The notes below the pieces were generated by a model. That model ran no database searches, was not told the DNA's origin, and worked only from the letters and a program-made list of their open reading frames with translations. A program made the translations under genes and the position numbers. Below, piece after piece: positions 44,035-56,700 of a stretch of 64,000 nucleotides of DNA (within the stretch, counting starts at the first letter, position 1; every line of letters begins with the position of its first letter). Source of the stretch: Undaria pinnatifida (lineage: Eukaryota > Sar > Phaeophyceae > Laminariales > Alariaceae); contig JABAKD010000108.1 in assembly GCA_012845835.1 (NCBI GenBank), forward strand, positions 908,001-972,000, given 5' to 3'.

Positions 44035-47000
44035 ATGTTCGAGGCGCCGGTTGTCATCGATGGGCGTGGCCACCTTCTTGGGCGCCTTGCGTCCGTCGTT
44101 GCGAAGGAGCTGCTTTGCGGCCAGAAGGTCATCGTCGTCCGTTGCGAGCAGATCACCATCTCTGGCTCCCGTGAGTAATTCCTCGGGTCTTGCTTGTGCA
44201 TCGTCCATGTACGCTCGCCAACCCTCCGTTGCTTTCAGCGTAGGAACGATAGGCTTGAAGCTTAGAGGATATCACGGAAGTGCCAGTACGAGTTGCTGTT
44301 GGTGCACTAGCTGCAGTGGGCGATTAACCTTGGGGTGACCTTTAGTACCTCAGGCACAGCTGTTGGCAAATGGAATGCTTGAGCGGTGGCGTTTGGACGT
44401 CGCAAGTATGGCAGCCGCGGCAGCCAATCGATAGTTTGTTGAGTGCTCGATTGATGGTGGTATGCCGTCTGGGCCCCGTAGCACTGCAGGGCACTGAGGC
44501 AGGAGTGACAGAGAGGTCTTGTTCTCGGGGTCATTTGTACTGCTACAACTTTCGACGTGCGTAGGTGTGTCCATTTATCTTGTTTTTGCACGCGTTTTTT
44601 TGTATCGCTGGCGAAGTCTACGAGGTACCTTGTTTCTGGTATGTTTTCTGGGCGTCGATCAAGTCACGTCAAACCGAACACCAAACGTAGTCCTCTGCCC
44701 GATGGTGGCCTCATCCCGAATGAGTCTTGGCGTCTGAGTCTTAAGCAGAGTCCATTCGTTGCCATTGACCTCACCACGCTTGGGGCATATTCCTTTCTGC
44801 CCCCGCTATGCTAGATTCCTGATGAAGCTCTTACTTCGAAATAAAGCTGTTGATTGCACGTTTGAAGCTGTATTTTTGGTATTTTTCGAATGTACACTAC
44901 TACTGCTGTGTTCTGCTGTAGTGCTCTCAGGTAGAACAGCTGTACCGGTACCTGCGCGACGAGGCCAAAACCTGCCTTTCGCTTGCACTTTGCTCCCGCT
45001 CCCCTATTGAACCCTAAGGCATTCGTGCTGTTGCTTTTACTCCTGTAAAGAGTCTTATCTATACCTTACTTGCTGTTTGCTATGTGGTCTCCCTGCGTCG
45101 ACTATTGACCCTAATCCTGCTTTTTATTGTACTGCAGTTGTCCGCAACAAGGTGAAATACATGCAGTTCAAGAAGAAGAGGCACAACACCAACCCGAAGC
45201 GTGGCCCTTTCCACTTCCGCTCGCCTGCTCGCATCTTCTGGCGGACGGTGAGCTATATGCTTATCATAGTATCATACCATCGACTGCAATAATACTGCCA
45301 CAGACGAAAGCCGCTTGATAGTACAGGCTGATTGATGTTAGCCATCTGGCAATGATACTCTTGCTAGCTGCTCCAAAATTAATTGCACGGAAAACGGATA
45401 GCTTAAGCAAAACAGCGTGCGTGGTCCACGCCTGTGCTGCTGCTGTGCCTGCCTGGCTTTTTGTACCCAGCAAACAAGCACCGTGTGGAGTGCGACCATT
45501 GTAGTTCATCTTCGTACGGCTATTTGGCTTGATATGCTCTTGAATGGAAGCCCACTCGGTGCTCTTGCGTGATGGCGAAACCGACGCCTTGTCGATGCTT
45601 TTGAATTGCCTGGAGTAACGCGTACCTGAGTCGTATGGAGTAAGCAGTTTTTGCCGTCGGTTTCATAGGCCAGTTGTCCATTGGTGTGGTTCACCGTTAG
45701 GCTTTAGGGCTGGCACCGACGCTTGTTGATAGTAATCTGGGGTGATGGCAAATGCTCAAAGTATTCCAGGATGCCAGAGGGCAAAAGCTTCGCTGTCGGT
45801 CTCGAACGCCCGCACGGGGGAGGTCTATCGTGGCACTACGAGTACCGCGGTCGAGTCGAAATCAGGATTGCCCGCGTGTAAACTGGCTCTTGAGAAATTT
45901 CCAGTAGTTGGTAGAAATGTTAGCCATACGCCGGTGCAGTAGTACGCCCTCGAAAGCGGGCGTAACCGCTGTTTCTAGACCCGAGCCTGTGGGGGACAAC
46001 CAGAGGTCAGACAGTGCTGTACTACAAGTGTGGTTCCCGTTTTTTCTGAGGCCGTTCTGGTGGAAACCCGATTTTGGTATATAGGTAGTATGGAACTAGG
46101 GTGCTTGGTGGGCCCTGCCGGCGGCTAATCTTACCCAGGGTCAACGCGCTGTGTGGAGGTCTCAGGTCCAGGCCGCCGTGGGATCAAGTTGACATGTGGG
46201 AGCAGAGTCCGTAAAAGCGGCGACCTGCGAAATTCTGACAGACTCGTGTCTGCTAATACTTAATACCCTCAAGAGCTTCAATCGAGTACACGCCACGAGC
46301 TCCGAACAGCGCGTATTTCTGGTGCCGTGTTCTGTTTCTCCCGTCCCGGAGCATCTTCCTGCATATCTCCGTGCGTTTTTTCTTACCGCATATGTTTGTG
46401 TTAATCGTGTATGTTTGCTTGTGTGATGTTGCCCTTTGTGCGCGGCAGGTCCGCGGAATGATCCCCCGGAAGACGGCCAGGGGCGAGGAGGCTCTTGCCC
46501 GCCTTTCGGTAAGTAGAAATGAGCCACTATCATCGATACATCCCGCAGACGCAAACGGTGTTGGAACGACGCCAAGCGGGAGGCGCACATATAACGCTTC
46601 GTGGGGCAATAACGCGACGTGATGCTCCCATTTGGGTCACATACTCGAACGCGTATTGCAAAATTGTCTTCTAAAAATGCCTATTATTTTGGTGACAACG
46701 GGTGTCACGAGAAGTTTTTGATAATATATGTAATACATGGAATGCTTGGTTGCAGACGAAATCGGTGACGGTTGTTCTTGTCGACTTTTCGCGATTCGTC
46801 AGGCGGACGGGCAAAGGCATGCTGTGATTATAGTTGACATTTTTGAAGTGCGCTTGTCTTGTAGTGTTGCCATGTGACTGCCCTCTCTGCAGCTTGTCGA
46901 CGTTTGTTGAATCCCTCCCCTCCCCCTGTACCTTGCTCTATTCTACCGCGTGCTTTTTTACGTTCGCAAACGTTAGTGCTTCGAGGGCATCCCGTCCCCC

Positions 47001-48566
47001 TACGACAAGAAGAAGCGTATGGTTGTGCCCAACGCTCTCCAGGTCATCAAGATGGCGCCCGGCCGCCGCTTCTGCGTGCTCGGCCGGCTCTCGTCGGAAG
47101 TCGGATGGCCTCACGGAGAGCTGATCAAGCGCCTCGAAGTGAGCATCAGACTTGTCCACCGTTTGCTGACGCAGTGGGGCGTTCCGCTCAGTATGCAGCA
47201 ATTTTTCCCACCGCTTGCTAGCGGAATGAGATGTTACGCATAGTTCCCGCTGCACAGAGACACACACATGACGTTACAGAGTGCTTAAGTTTGTTGTTGT
47301 GTTGCCTCTGCCCGTGTTTTGTCGGCGACCCTACCATGAGCTGAAAGTAAAAGGATTGCCATTTGTTTTTTCGTGGAAGCCTTTGTGCTGGTATCGACTC
47401 GTACGTACGTATGCCATAATTTGCTAAGCACAGCAAGCGCGTCGTGTGCGTGATGGGAATTAGGCAGTGACGTGCTTCCACCACACGGCCTAAGTCAATG
47501 GGTCGGTCGCATGACGACATCGCCAGCCTGTGATCTCGACTCCTTGAAAAAATTGACTAAGTACGATTCTGGAATTTTCTACAAGCACAAGGATGAGGTC
47601 TAGTTTTAGTCCGGCATTCGTCCGATAGTCGACAAGTCCACTCCACTAAGTTGAACGACCGAGGAAGCAAGGTCTAAGGTCTTGGTGAACCGGCGTAAAG
47701 TATGTTAAATATCAGTTCAAGTTCGGTGATTGTGACCACGCTAGATTTGTGTTACACAGCGTCAAGTTTACGTGATATTTCGGCGGGAGTAACTGTAACA
47801 TGAACGGCAGCAAGAATCAGTTTGATATGTATTGTTCGCTTTTAAAGCTCGGTCGACGATACCAACCCCAACGGATGGTTAATTTCGAAACCCAGTTGGC
47901 AGCCACCCCTGTGTTGTGGAGCACGCGCGCCCATTTGCCGGCGTTGATGGCATTCTTGGCTTTTTCGCATCGAGGCTGCACACAATAGTACCAACACATA
48001 CATGAACAATTTGCTCGATTTGTCGGTTCCGGTCTTGTCGACAACTCGCATCCCATATACTGAGCGTAGATTGACAGGACGGCGATATTGTTGTTGTTGT
48101 TGTTGTTGTTGTTATTATTGTTCTCACATTAACCCGCATAATATGTCCGTGGTCACAGGACAGCCTCCAGTCACTCTGATATACACGGCGGCGGCTGCCA
48201 AAGCGTTTCTCTCGTCCCAGATACTCCGAGCGAATGCAAGTTGCTGTTTTGGGCCACGTTTAAGGTGGCTGAAAGCCTGGTTTTAAATAGGTTTTAGTTT
48301 ACGCCGCCGACGGAGGTTCATCTATGCGACTCTCCAGTTCTCCAACGCACACAAGTTGGCGGCAGTTAGGAATCTATTGATGCGCTCTATTCTTACTGGT
48401 GTTTTGGTGTTTCCCGCTGACTTTGCCTCCGTTTCAGGCCCAGCGCAAGATTAAGTCTGAGGCTTACTATGTGGAGAAGAAGGGAGCCACGCAGATCAAG
48501 GAGAAGGCCGAGGCAGCAGCGGACTTGTCTGCGGTCACCCCTGTGCTCGAACAGTTCGGCTTCTAA
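44035..48566 (+). CDS. RPL13A: Large ribosomal subunit protein uL13 / L13a (5 exons, 198 aa)
   Basis: Exons: 44035-44170, 45138-45247, 46449-46508, 46977-47138, 48438-48566; all phases agree and the product ends in TAA. This is a cytosolic 60S ribosomal protein. Conserved segments in order: [20 protein letters not shown] (residues 6-25), [32 protein letters not shown] (60-79), [34 protein letters not shown] (108-123), [12 protein letters not shown], then a shorter-than-animal C-terminus, rich in Lys and Ala and ending EQFGF. Length matches the eukaryotic family (about 200). The start ATG lies in ATCATGTTCG, four codons before the conserved core. Four introns of 468-1299 bp were scanned for the box C/D snoRNAs hosted by animal RPL13A introns; none was convincing. 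Confidence 0.97.
48098..48190 (+). repeat. Dispersed repeat copy in intron 4 of RPL13A
   Basis: A GTT microsatellite is followed by TCTCACATTAACCCGCATAA, GTCCGTGGTCACAGGACAG and CAGTCACTCTG, the same order as at 14554-14680. Confidence 0.65.
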
Positions 48567-49554
48567 GTTGCTCAGCTCTTACCGTACAGCCTTTTGCCTT
48601 CGGCGACAGTAGTTTTTGCAGGACTGCAGTCTGCTGCGTATCAACGCTGGCTCTGCAGGCGCCTCTGCTGTCATTGAATTGGACTGCCTGTCCGTGTGTA
48701 GTTCCTAGTTCATCAGGGTTACCGTGTATGGTTCCGTGTTAAGAAAGGCTACTATTGTGTACGGACCCCTCTCGAGTGAGCACATGCTGTGCGCGTTTGG
48801 GAGACTGCTGCAGTGGCTGTCACGGGGGGGTTGGTTGCCTTGCGTTTTTTCGCCGGGATCATGGTGGGACTGAATGTCCAAACAAAGGATCAAAACGTGT
48901 TTTACCTCGTCTGTTTGTTTTCGCTCGGGAAGGCCTAGTCGCGGCCGAGCTGTTATGCCTCCGTCCGAATAGTGTCCCTCTGGCCAGGAACGATGATGGC
49001 ATGATGTGATTTGACGATCTGTTAACAATCCTGGCCCATGCGCTGACAGTGTGCTCGTTGCGTATAGGTACTGCCGACGTTCCGTACTACTCCAAACTGC
49101 ATTACTAGTGCTCGCATTTATCCCGTACCTTCATAAGAACAAGCGGCACGGATCCTCGAGATCTCGGCGTGTGCTGATCGATGTTGCCTGTTTCAGTAGT
49201 GTCCGAAACGTGAGAAGAACACGAAGACACGACAGCAATAACAAGATGATCATTTTGCCACTTGGTGATGAAACGGGGCATCAGCTGCTGCTCCAATTAA
49301 TTGTTACAATGCAACACACTAAACAGGTCCTCGTAATTTAATAATATCACAAGAAAGTGTTCCTTTACACTTTGAAAAATTGCACTAACAACTGCAATAT
49401 AAAAAAATATTTGCGTGGAGAGAAGTGTATATACCAACTTCCAACCTTTCACCACACTTCTAACCGTTCATTTACCCCCACACATTTTTTTACCACATCA
49501 TTTCGTCAAAGTGGACATTTATTTATGTCCAAATAATATAATTATCACCAGGTA
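48567..49554. other. Spacer downstream of RPL13A
   Basis: No exon or repeat family recognised. The first few hundred bases should contain the RPL13A 3' UTR. Confidence 0.45.
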
Positions 49555-50330
49555 TTATTACAAAAATATAATTACACTCCAGCTTTGAGATCGAAGATTT
49601 CGTCGAAATTCATGTTTACAGTGAGGTGTGTGTGATCCTCCGATCGCGCGTATTACGAGGCGTGTCCTTATTAAGGGTATAGGTCGGCGACTCCCTTGGA
49701 ACTACAGCAGTAGTGTAGCTTGTACCAGGGTCAACAGGGTGATGTTAATACATCTGTGTGCGGAATCTACAAAAAAAAACGTTTTTTGAGGGGGACAAAA
49801 TGTGACAGCTGTGTGTGGCAGGAAATGCATCAATCAGATTATTAATCTCACGTGTTTTTATATCCTGTAAACTTGTCGTATGACCGGTGAGGGGAGGGCG
49901 GAGTTAAAAAACAAAAACTGGGGGCCGGGGGCGAAAAAGAGGGAGAGGGGGGGGGGGGGGGGACTCAATCTGTGCGCGGAAACTATAGACCCTTTTGGAC
50001 AAACCTGACGGTTGTGTAAAGAATGCATCAATCAGTTTACCATGACATAATGTATGTATTAATAGTATGTCCTGTAAGTCGTACAACTGGTCGATGAGGA
50101 GAGGGTTGGGCGGAATGTTCGAAGCGGAGGGGGGGAAGGGGGGATTACAGCCGCTTCAGGTCGCATAAAGGTATACCTGGTAGAAACTTACTATACGCGT
50201 GGTGTTAGGTCTAGGCGATGGTGCAGGTGGCGGGGAAGGAGGGGGCGGGGGGGGGGTGTTTGGAACTACTACGGTACTACGTATGGATGGCTAGAAAGAG
50301 AGGTATATTCTGGTGCATAGCTCCCTTGTA
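49555..50330 (+). repeat. Long dispersed G-rich repeat, copy 2
   Basis: Same order of blocks as 9290-10250: CTTTGAGATCGAAG, CTCCGATCGCGCGTATTACG, ATAGGTCGGCGACTCCC, CAGGGTCAACAGGGTGATGT, GGTGAGGGGAGGGCGGAGTT, poly-G runs and TATACGCGTGGTGTTAGGTC. Internal similarity is high enough to align by eye over about 700 bp. No coding capacity. Confidence 0.75.
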
Positions 50331-50762
50331 CAAATCTACTATACGAACAAACTCCCCCGACGCTGCGACGCATGTAATTCTCTGAGTGGTCTCGTCCCTA
50401 CTTCAAAAAATCTAAACTACATTTTTAGCACTGCCGTACCCCAGTAGTAGGTTGTATTATCCTTTTTTTTGGTAAACGCTCATCAAAGTTGGTTGTTATG
50501 TTACTTGGAGACAAACTACAAACTACCTTTGGAATTAGAGTCGGATACTTTTGTGGGGTTTCTCCCTGACATAAAGGCGCTTTAACGGAGACTTTTCGCC
50601 GTTCCCAGCCCCTCCTACCGTAGCCAAGGTCGAATTCACTCTCTTCGCAGTCACGCCTTACAGCACGGACGACCCTGCCTCTGAAGCGCCCTTGGGTGCT
50701 AGACAACAGCAGTCTTGACAGCCTTGGGTAGTGCTTGTTTCACCAAGCACTTCCCAATAAGT

Positions 50763-53700
50763 ATGACCCCTCCCGAGTCCCAGCGCGGCGGAAAACATAA
50801 CGGCAAACGCGTGCGTCGGTGTGCCCTCATAGCAGCTTCATCCAGCAAGGTACTGAACGTTGCTGAAGTGCACGACCTCGCATACTGGTGCCAATGGCGG
50901 CTTGCCATCCTCCAAGTATCTGCACGCTTTGAGGCCGCAGCGCAAGGTGAATCTGACACATGGTGCCGCGAGCAACTCGACCTGGTCAGCATCTCTCAGC
51001 AGGCTGCATTGAGCACTGAAGTGCGACATTTGGAGTCCCAGCTGGGGAAGCATACGAGCATGAACGCTAAGTTGGAGGCGGCGCTGTCTGCGAGTGCGGA
51101 GGCTCTCGGGAAGACAGAGTCGGCAAGGGTAGCGGCTACTGCTGCTGTTAGCCGGTTACAGGTCAGTGCATAGAGTTTGTGCTACTGATCTGACAACAGC
51201 AGTATTTTTGTTCATGATGAGCTTTTTAGATCTGTTGTGGTTTTAACCCTAACCCTAACCCTAATAAAGTGAAACGGAAGGTGCCAATAGGTGCGTTCTT
51301 GTGTACGTTCAGCAGTACTGCTGTAGTACCAACCACAGCAGTACAAACGAACGTACGAACGCGCGCACACGTACTCAGCACGCAGGCAGAGACAGGTGCT
51401 TCGGTGCTTCCTGTTTGGTATTTATACGGTATCAGATGACATGGGGCAATGGTGTTGGCATCGCTTGTTTCCTTTCGTCTCAGGCGGTACAGAAAAACTC
51501 GTGCAATCATTGTTGTTTATCGAATCAGTGGTGGTATGACACCTGCTCGACCGCGAGTTCAACTTTCCAGAAGCGATTACCCTGTGATGGTGGAACCTGT
51601 GCGTGTCCAGCTTCCAGGCAGCAAACATGTGACACACCAATCCCCGACCATGGACTACTGCCATATCATAGGCCACATGAACGGTACCCGACGTCCGACA
51701 TGCACCATGTACGCCTGTCTGAGAGAGTACAAGGTACAGCAGGCAGCTAGTTGTAGTACGGCAACAGTGTGCAGTAGCACGTGTCTGGAAACAACGACCA
51801 CAACCGCTTTGGTAGCACCGCCATTGATGGTAGCAAAGCGCGATCGGTCCGCCAATCGTAACCTGTTACCATATGGGCAAAATAAAGGTTTTCTTGCCGG
51901 CATAGCGCAAATATCGTAATCGTTACTGCAATAACACTCTCTTGGTTTTATTATACACTCTGCTGGAAGTCACCATCTCAGCGCCCCACTCCGCACACGA
52001 ACAAACAAACCCTCACGTTGCCACAGGCGCAAATATCCCACGACAGAGATGCAGCTGCTGTGTCCGCCAGGGAGCTAGAAGAAAAGCTATCGCGCTCAAG
52101 CACCGCCCAAGAAGGCCTCGCAGCAAGAGTCCAGCAAGCGGAGGCTGCCAAACTTACAGCCGAGCGGAAAGCGGCCGAGCTATTGAGACGTTCGTCTGAG
52201 ATGGAGGTGGAGTTGAGTGAGGCGCTGTCGGCGGCAGACAAGGCGTTGGATCAGTCCCTGACGGAGCGAGCAAGGGTGGAGGCGATGCAGGGCGATCTCG
52301 CGAACCTACGTGAGAAGTACAGCACTTTGAAGAGGCGTTACGTGGACGCTGGACGCAAGGTGCGAAGCGATCAAGACGCGCCGCATGAGTCTGCCATACG
52401 TACCAGGCATGCGATAGCGTACACAACACACCCATTGTGTCGTTCTTAGCAACTCTATCATGATACAGTATACGTTAGTGGTACGTGGTGAAATAGAAGT
52501 GCAAAACTCCTGCCAGGTATGACATTACCTCGCAAGGGGGATCGCACCACGGTTCGGTATAGTAGTCTCCCGCTGTCGATGTCGGGCAATACTGATGTGT
52601 TCATGTAGAAAGCTCAACAACATACTGCCGATGCTCTCACTTACAAGCAGCTTGCTGGGAGATAAAAGGCCGCGGTGTGACCGCTTGATAGACCGCCCAG
52701 TTTTCACTAACATTATTAAGAGCATCTTAAGGCCAAAAAGAGGCCCTGCCTTGGCGCGCCCAACAAGACCGGTCTCCTACTACTAGTAGCATATTTTCTC
52801 GGTATCGCTGCTGGACGACCATTTCTCTGGATTGGGTTGTGGTAAACGCTGAAATCAGAAATGTTGCACGCGTTACTATCAGCCCTGCCAATGAAGGGTT
52901 GTTCCACGCAATATCATGTCGCATTTTTTTTCATCGATCAGGAAGAAAAGAAAAGAAAATACCAATGCCACCCGGGAATGGCCTTTTCTCAAAATATCTT
53001 GATTAAACAGCGAACACGTGCATGATATCGTATGATGATTCCTTGCGTGTATCGTAAGGTAGAGCTCGCTGCTGATATCCGGTCATCACGATTGTACGGT
53101 TTGAGATAAATTGAATAGGTGTACATTTCTCCATGAAGATTTCAAATCAGGCGTGAAATTCCTACAATGTGCTGTTTTGTTCACCCTGTCTCCCCTGGTC
53201 AACTTGTCGCAGTTCATGATTTTATAGACTTACTCCTTTGGGTTATGGACTACTATCTATCTAGAAAACCAAACCGCATTGGAATCGGAAACGTTACTGC
53301 TAAGAAATCATCGGACAAACATGATCACATTGGGGGTACAAAAATAAAATCGCGTACTACACATAAAATCAAAACTGCTGTGTAGCCTGCAAACAGAGCA
53401 GCGGGTCCGGGTACTTTGTAATATTTATATTTTCATTTCGTTGCACTTCAATTGTAATTTTCGCACGTCTTTACGTCCAGAGCCGTTGCTTTCGTTCTTG
53501 TTTCCATACTGCGCTTGCGGCAGTTTTTTCTTACGTGCAACAGCAGCAGTCACGAAAATAACAAAAAGTCATGTTCTCATTCTCGCGCTGTTTGTTTTAC
53601 TGCGGTGATATTCATCGTACGCCCATTTGTACATGCTGAGTTATGAATGAGTTAAATTACACCGAGTTGCAGAGCATTAATCAGTTGTGCACCCTCCGCG

Positions 53701-56700
53701 AGAATGAGTTAAATACAGTATTGTATTGTAAGTCAGTTAAAGACGATACTGTAAGTCAGTTAAAGACGATACTGTAAGTCAGTTAAAGACGATACTGTAA
53801 GTCAGTTAAAGACGATACTGTAAGTCAGTTAAAGACGATACTGTAAGTCAGTTGTGCACATTCCGCGGGGGTGAGTTAAAGATTGCAACTCAGTTATGCA
53901 CACTCTGGGATGGTGAGTTAAAGACAAGTCAGTTATTCACACTCAGGGGTGGGGTGAGTTAAAGACGACAACTCAGTTATGCGCACTCAGGGGGTGTCAG
54001 TTAAAGAACATACCAGGTATGAGTTAACTCATGAGTTGTCCAATGTGTGATATTTTATATTTTTACTTTTTCAATGCCTGGTATCATATACTCCGGAGTA
54101 CCTCGTACGAAGAATACCACGTATTATACAGGTACTCGTATTGCGCGCACATTGTGTGCGCGACGTTTTATTGTAAGCAACCACGCCATTACTGCTGCTG
54201 CTGCTGCCGCAGCTGACGAACCACCGCGGGGCATGATTTTCGCTTGCTGCTAATCAGCGCCCCGTGCGGATTGCTGCTGGGAGTGTTGCAATTTTTACGA
54301 ATATGTATTCGTATTCGTTGGCTTTGTGTTCGGTTTGTGGGCAAGGATTCATCCGTGGACGAATACCCTCGTCGCAGGTGTGCTACAAGTGTTGTTCTGA
54401 TGGACAAACACCCTCTTAAATGCACAGTGCAAGGACGAATACCCTTTCAGAAACATGGGTAGGTGTTCGTCTGTGGACGAATAGCACCTATTCAACGAAT
54501 GGATTTCGCAGGTATTCAAATATTATCGAATTTACTCAAAATCGAATTTAGGGTCCGAATTAACGAGGAACTCGCCAAATCAAATTTCAAGTTTTTTTTT
54601 AGAATTGAATTTAATTGGCATCTGATTATTAATAGTCAAAAAATGAATCACCAAGAAGGCATTCTCAGAATTATTACGAAAATCAAATTCAACAAAGAAG
54701 TAAGAAAATAATTTCTCGGTCGAATTTGGTCGAAAATCGAAATTGAATTTGGGGAGTTTGTCCACCTAGACATGGCTTGTTCTGTGTAACCGAAGCCGGC
54801 CACGCGAATTGGTGCCATGTCGTCGGGTGATTGAGAGGCGAGAAGCCACCATTGCGAGAGGTAGGGCGACCGGAGCAGCCGCAGCGCGGCCTCCGAAGGT
54901 CCTTAGCACAGCGTAGAACGCCTGCGACGCTTCGAAAACAATCGAGACCGCCGCAAACCCAGTTTTTCGTCGCCCTGCACCTCGAAAGTTACACGACCAA
55001 CTACCACATGATGACTTCGCTCAGAAGTTCGACCGCTATATCCCCGTCGCTGCTGCCCGTGTCGAGCGGCGGGGTGGCGCCAGCCCATCCAAGAGACGCC
55101 TAGAGCCATAGCCTCCAAGCCGCTTCCGGCAAAAACGATCTGCCGCTAGCCGCGGCGCTCCGGGGATGACGCGAGCCATCGCTCGCCTCGGTCGTTGCCC
55201 ATGGGTGTTCGCTGACCCTTTTGCGTTTTTTTCAAATTTTATTTCCTAGAACGCACCACGCGCCGTTCCTTGATAAGAGCCAAAGTTGAATTTTACGTGT
55301 ATTTTTCATGAAATAATGATGAAAAAAAATCGAATTACGATTTTCCGTGCTCTTCGTTAATCTGGGCCCTTACTCAATATTTAACATTTTATTTATGAAA
55401 ACACAACAGCAGTACTCTCACGACAGTTACAGAATATTTCAGTATTGGACTGACGAAGGGCAAACTGTGGGTGGGCAACTGACGAACAGCCCCTTCGAAA
55501 CACGGAGAAAGTATTCGTCCGTGGACGAATACCGTGTCGAAAACGTGGGGCGAGTATTCGTCAATGGATGGACGAATACCCTTCCAGAAACATGGGGACA
55601 AGTGGTGGTACTGTGGTACTGCTGTGGACGAATACCCTGTCAGGAACGTGGGGCAAGTATTCTTCCGTCGACGAAAAATACCTATTGGACGAATACAATT
55701 TTGCGAGTATTCGTCAAATCTATTCCTATTCGTGCGGGGTGTGCGATTTTACCATTCCAACTAAAGCACCAACTCATATGATATAATATAGTTTAAAGAG
55801 TCTAAATTGGTACCATGGTACCAGGTACCTAAGTAGTTTTTCGCGCGACATCAGTTGAATCGCAAATGTAGCTGCTGCAGCAACTCGGGCAGGGTCGCCG
55901 CCGGGAATCGTTAGACTGCTGCAGATGATCGTCGCCCGATATGGACCGTCGCTGACGACCAGCGCGTGGCGTAGGCTGCTTCGTGTGCTGCTAATCATGT
56001 CATCTCCCGACACGGACTGCTGCTCCTGCTCCTGGTCCCGCTGCCGCTGCGGTGGCGTTCGGTAAGCTATCGCTGCGAGCGCTGGAGTTCGGCGAGACAG
56101 GCAGGCATGGAGTGTCCCGCTGATTTTGGGCTGTGGGTTGTGTTGTCGATAGTCCTGGCGGAAGCAAGAAGCACCAGCGCGAGGCACAACAAGCAGCCCC
56201 AACTCGCTCGAAAAACTTGAACAAAACCGCGGCTCACACTGAGCTCTTGAGCTCTTGTTGCCTCTGGGTTATTGATGCCGAGGATCATTCGTGGCTTCTG
56301 CTTGGTTGATTTGCTATTAATAAAGGCCAAACGTTTCAATTTCTTTGTAATAGCTATTTTGAGACATTAATATTTCCGTTGACGGCTATAATAAGCCTTC
56401 ATTGGCAGACCTAAATGTGGGCTGCTATGCATGCCCCGCCCGAGACCATACCGTATAACACAGATGATAGCACACCCCCTGCAAAAGCACACCGGGGGGT
56501 ATATTTTTGTTATTGTTTTTCGACCGTCAATTTATCACCGGGGGTACGTTGAATACCATACTCCCTTCGGACGTACGCCTCACCCCATATTAAGCTCCAA
56601 AGTATTATACCCGGTGGGCACCATTCACCCGCAACACGCACGCACCGGTGTGGATACCGGTACCAGCATGGATACCGGTACCAGCATGGAGGCAACTGCT

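Noticed and set aside
44171-48437. Box C/D snoRNAs in RPL13A introns, as in animals
   Set aside because: A TGATGA at 44820-44825 lacks a proper D box at the expected distance, and no other pair was convincing.
53725-54010. CRISPR-like regular repeats
   Set aside because: The 23-bp units are tandem without unique spacers, and the genome is eukaryotic; it is a minisatellite.
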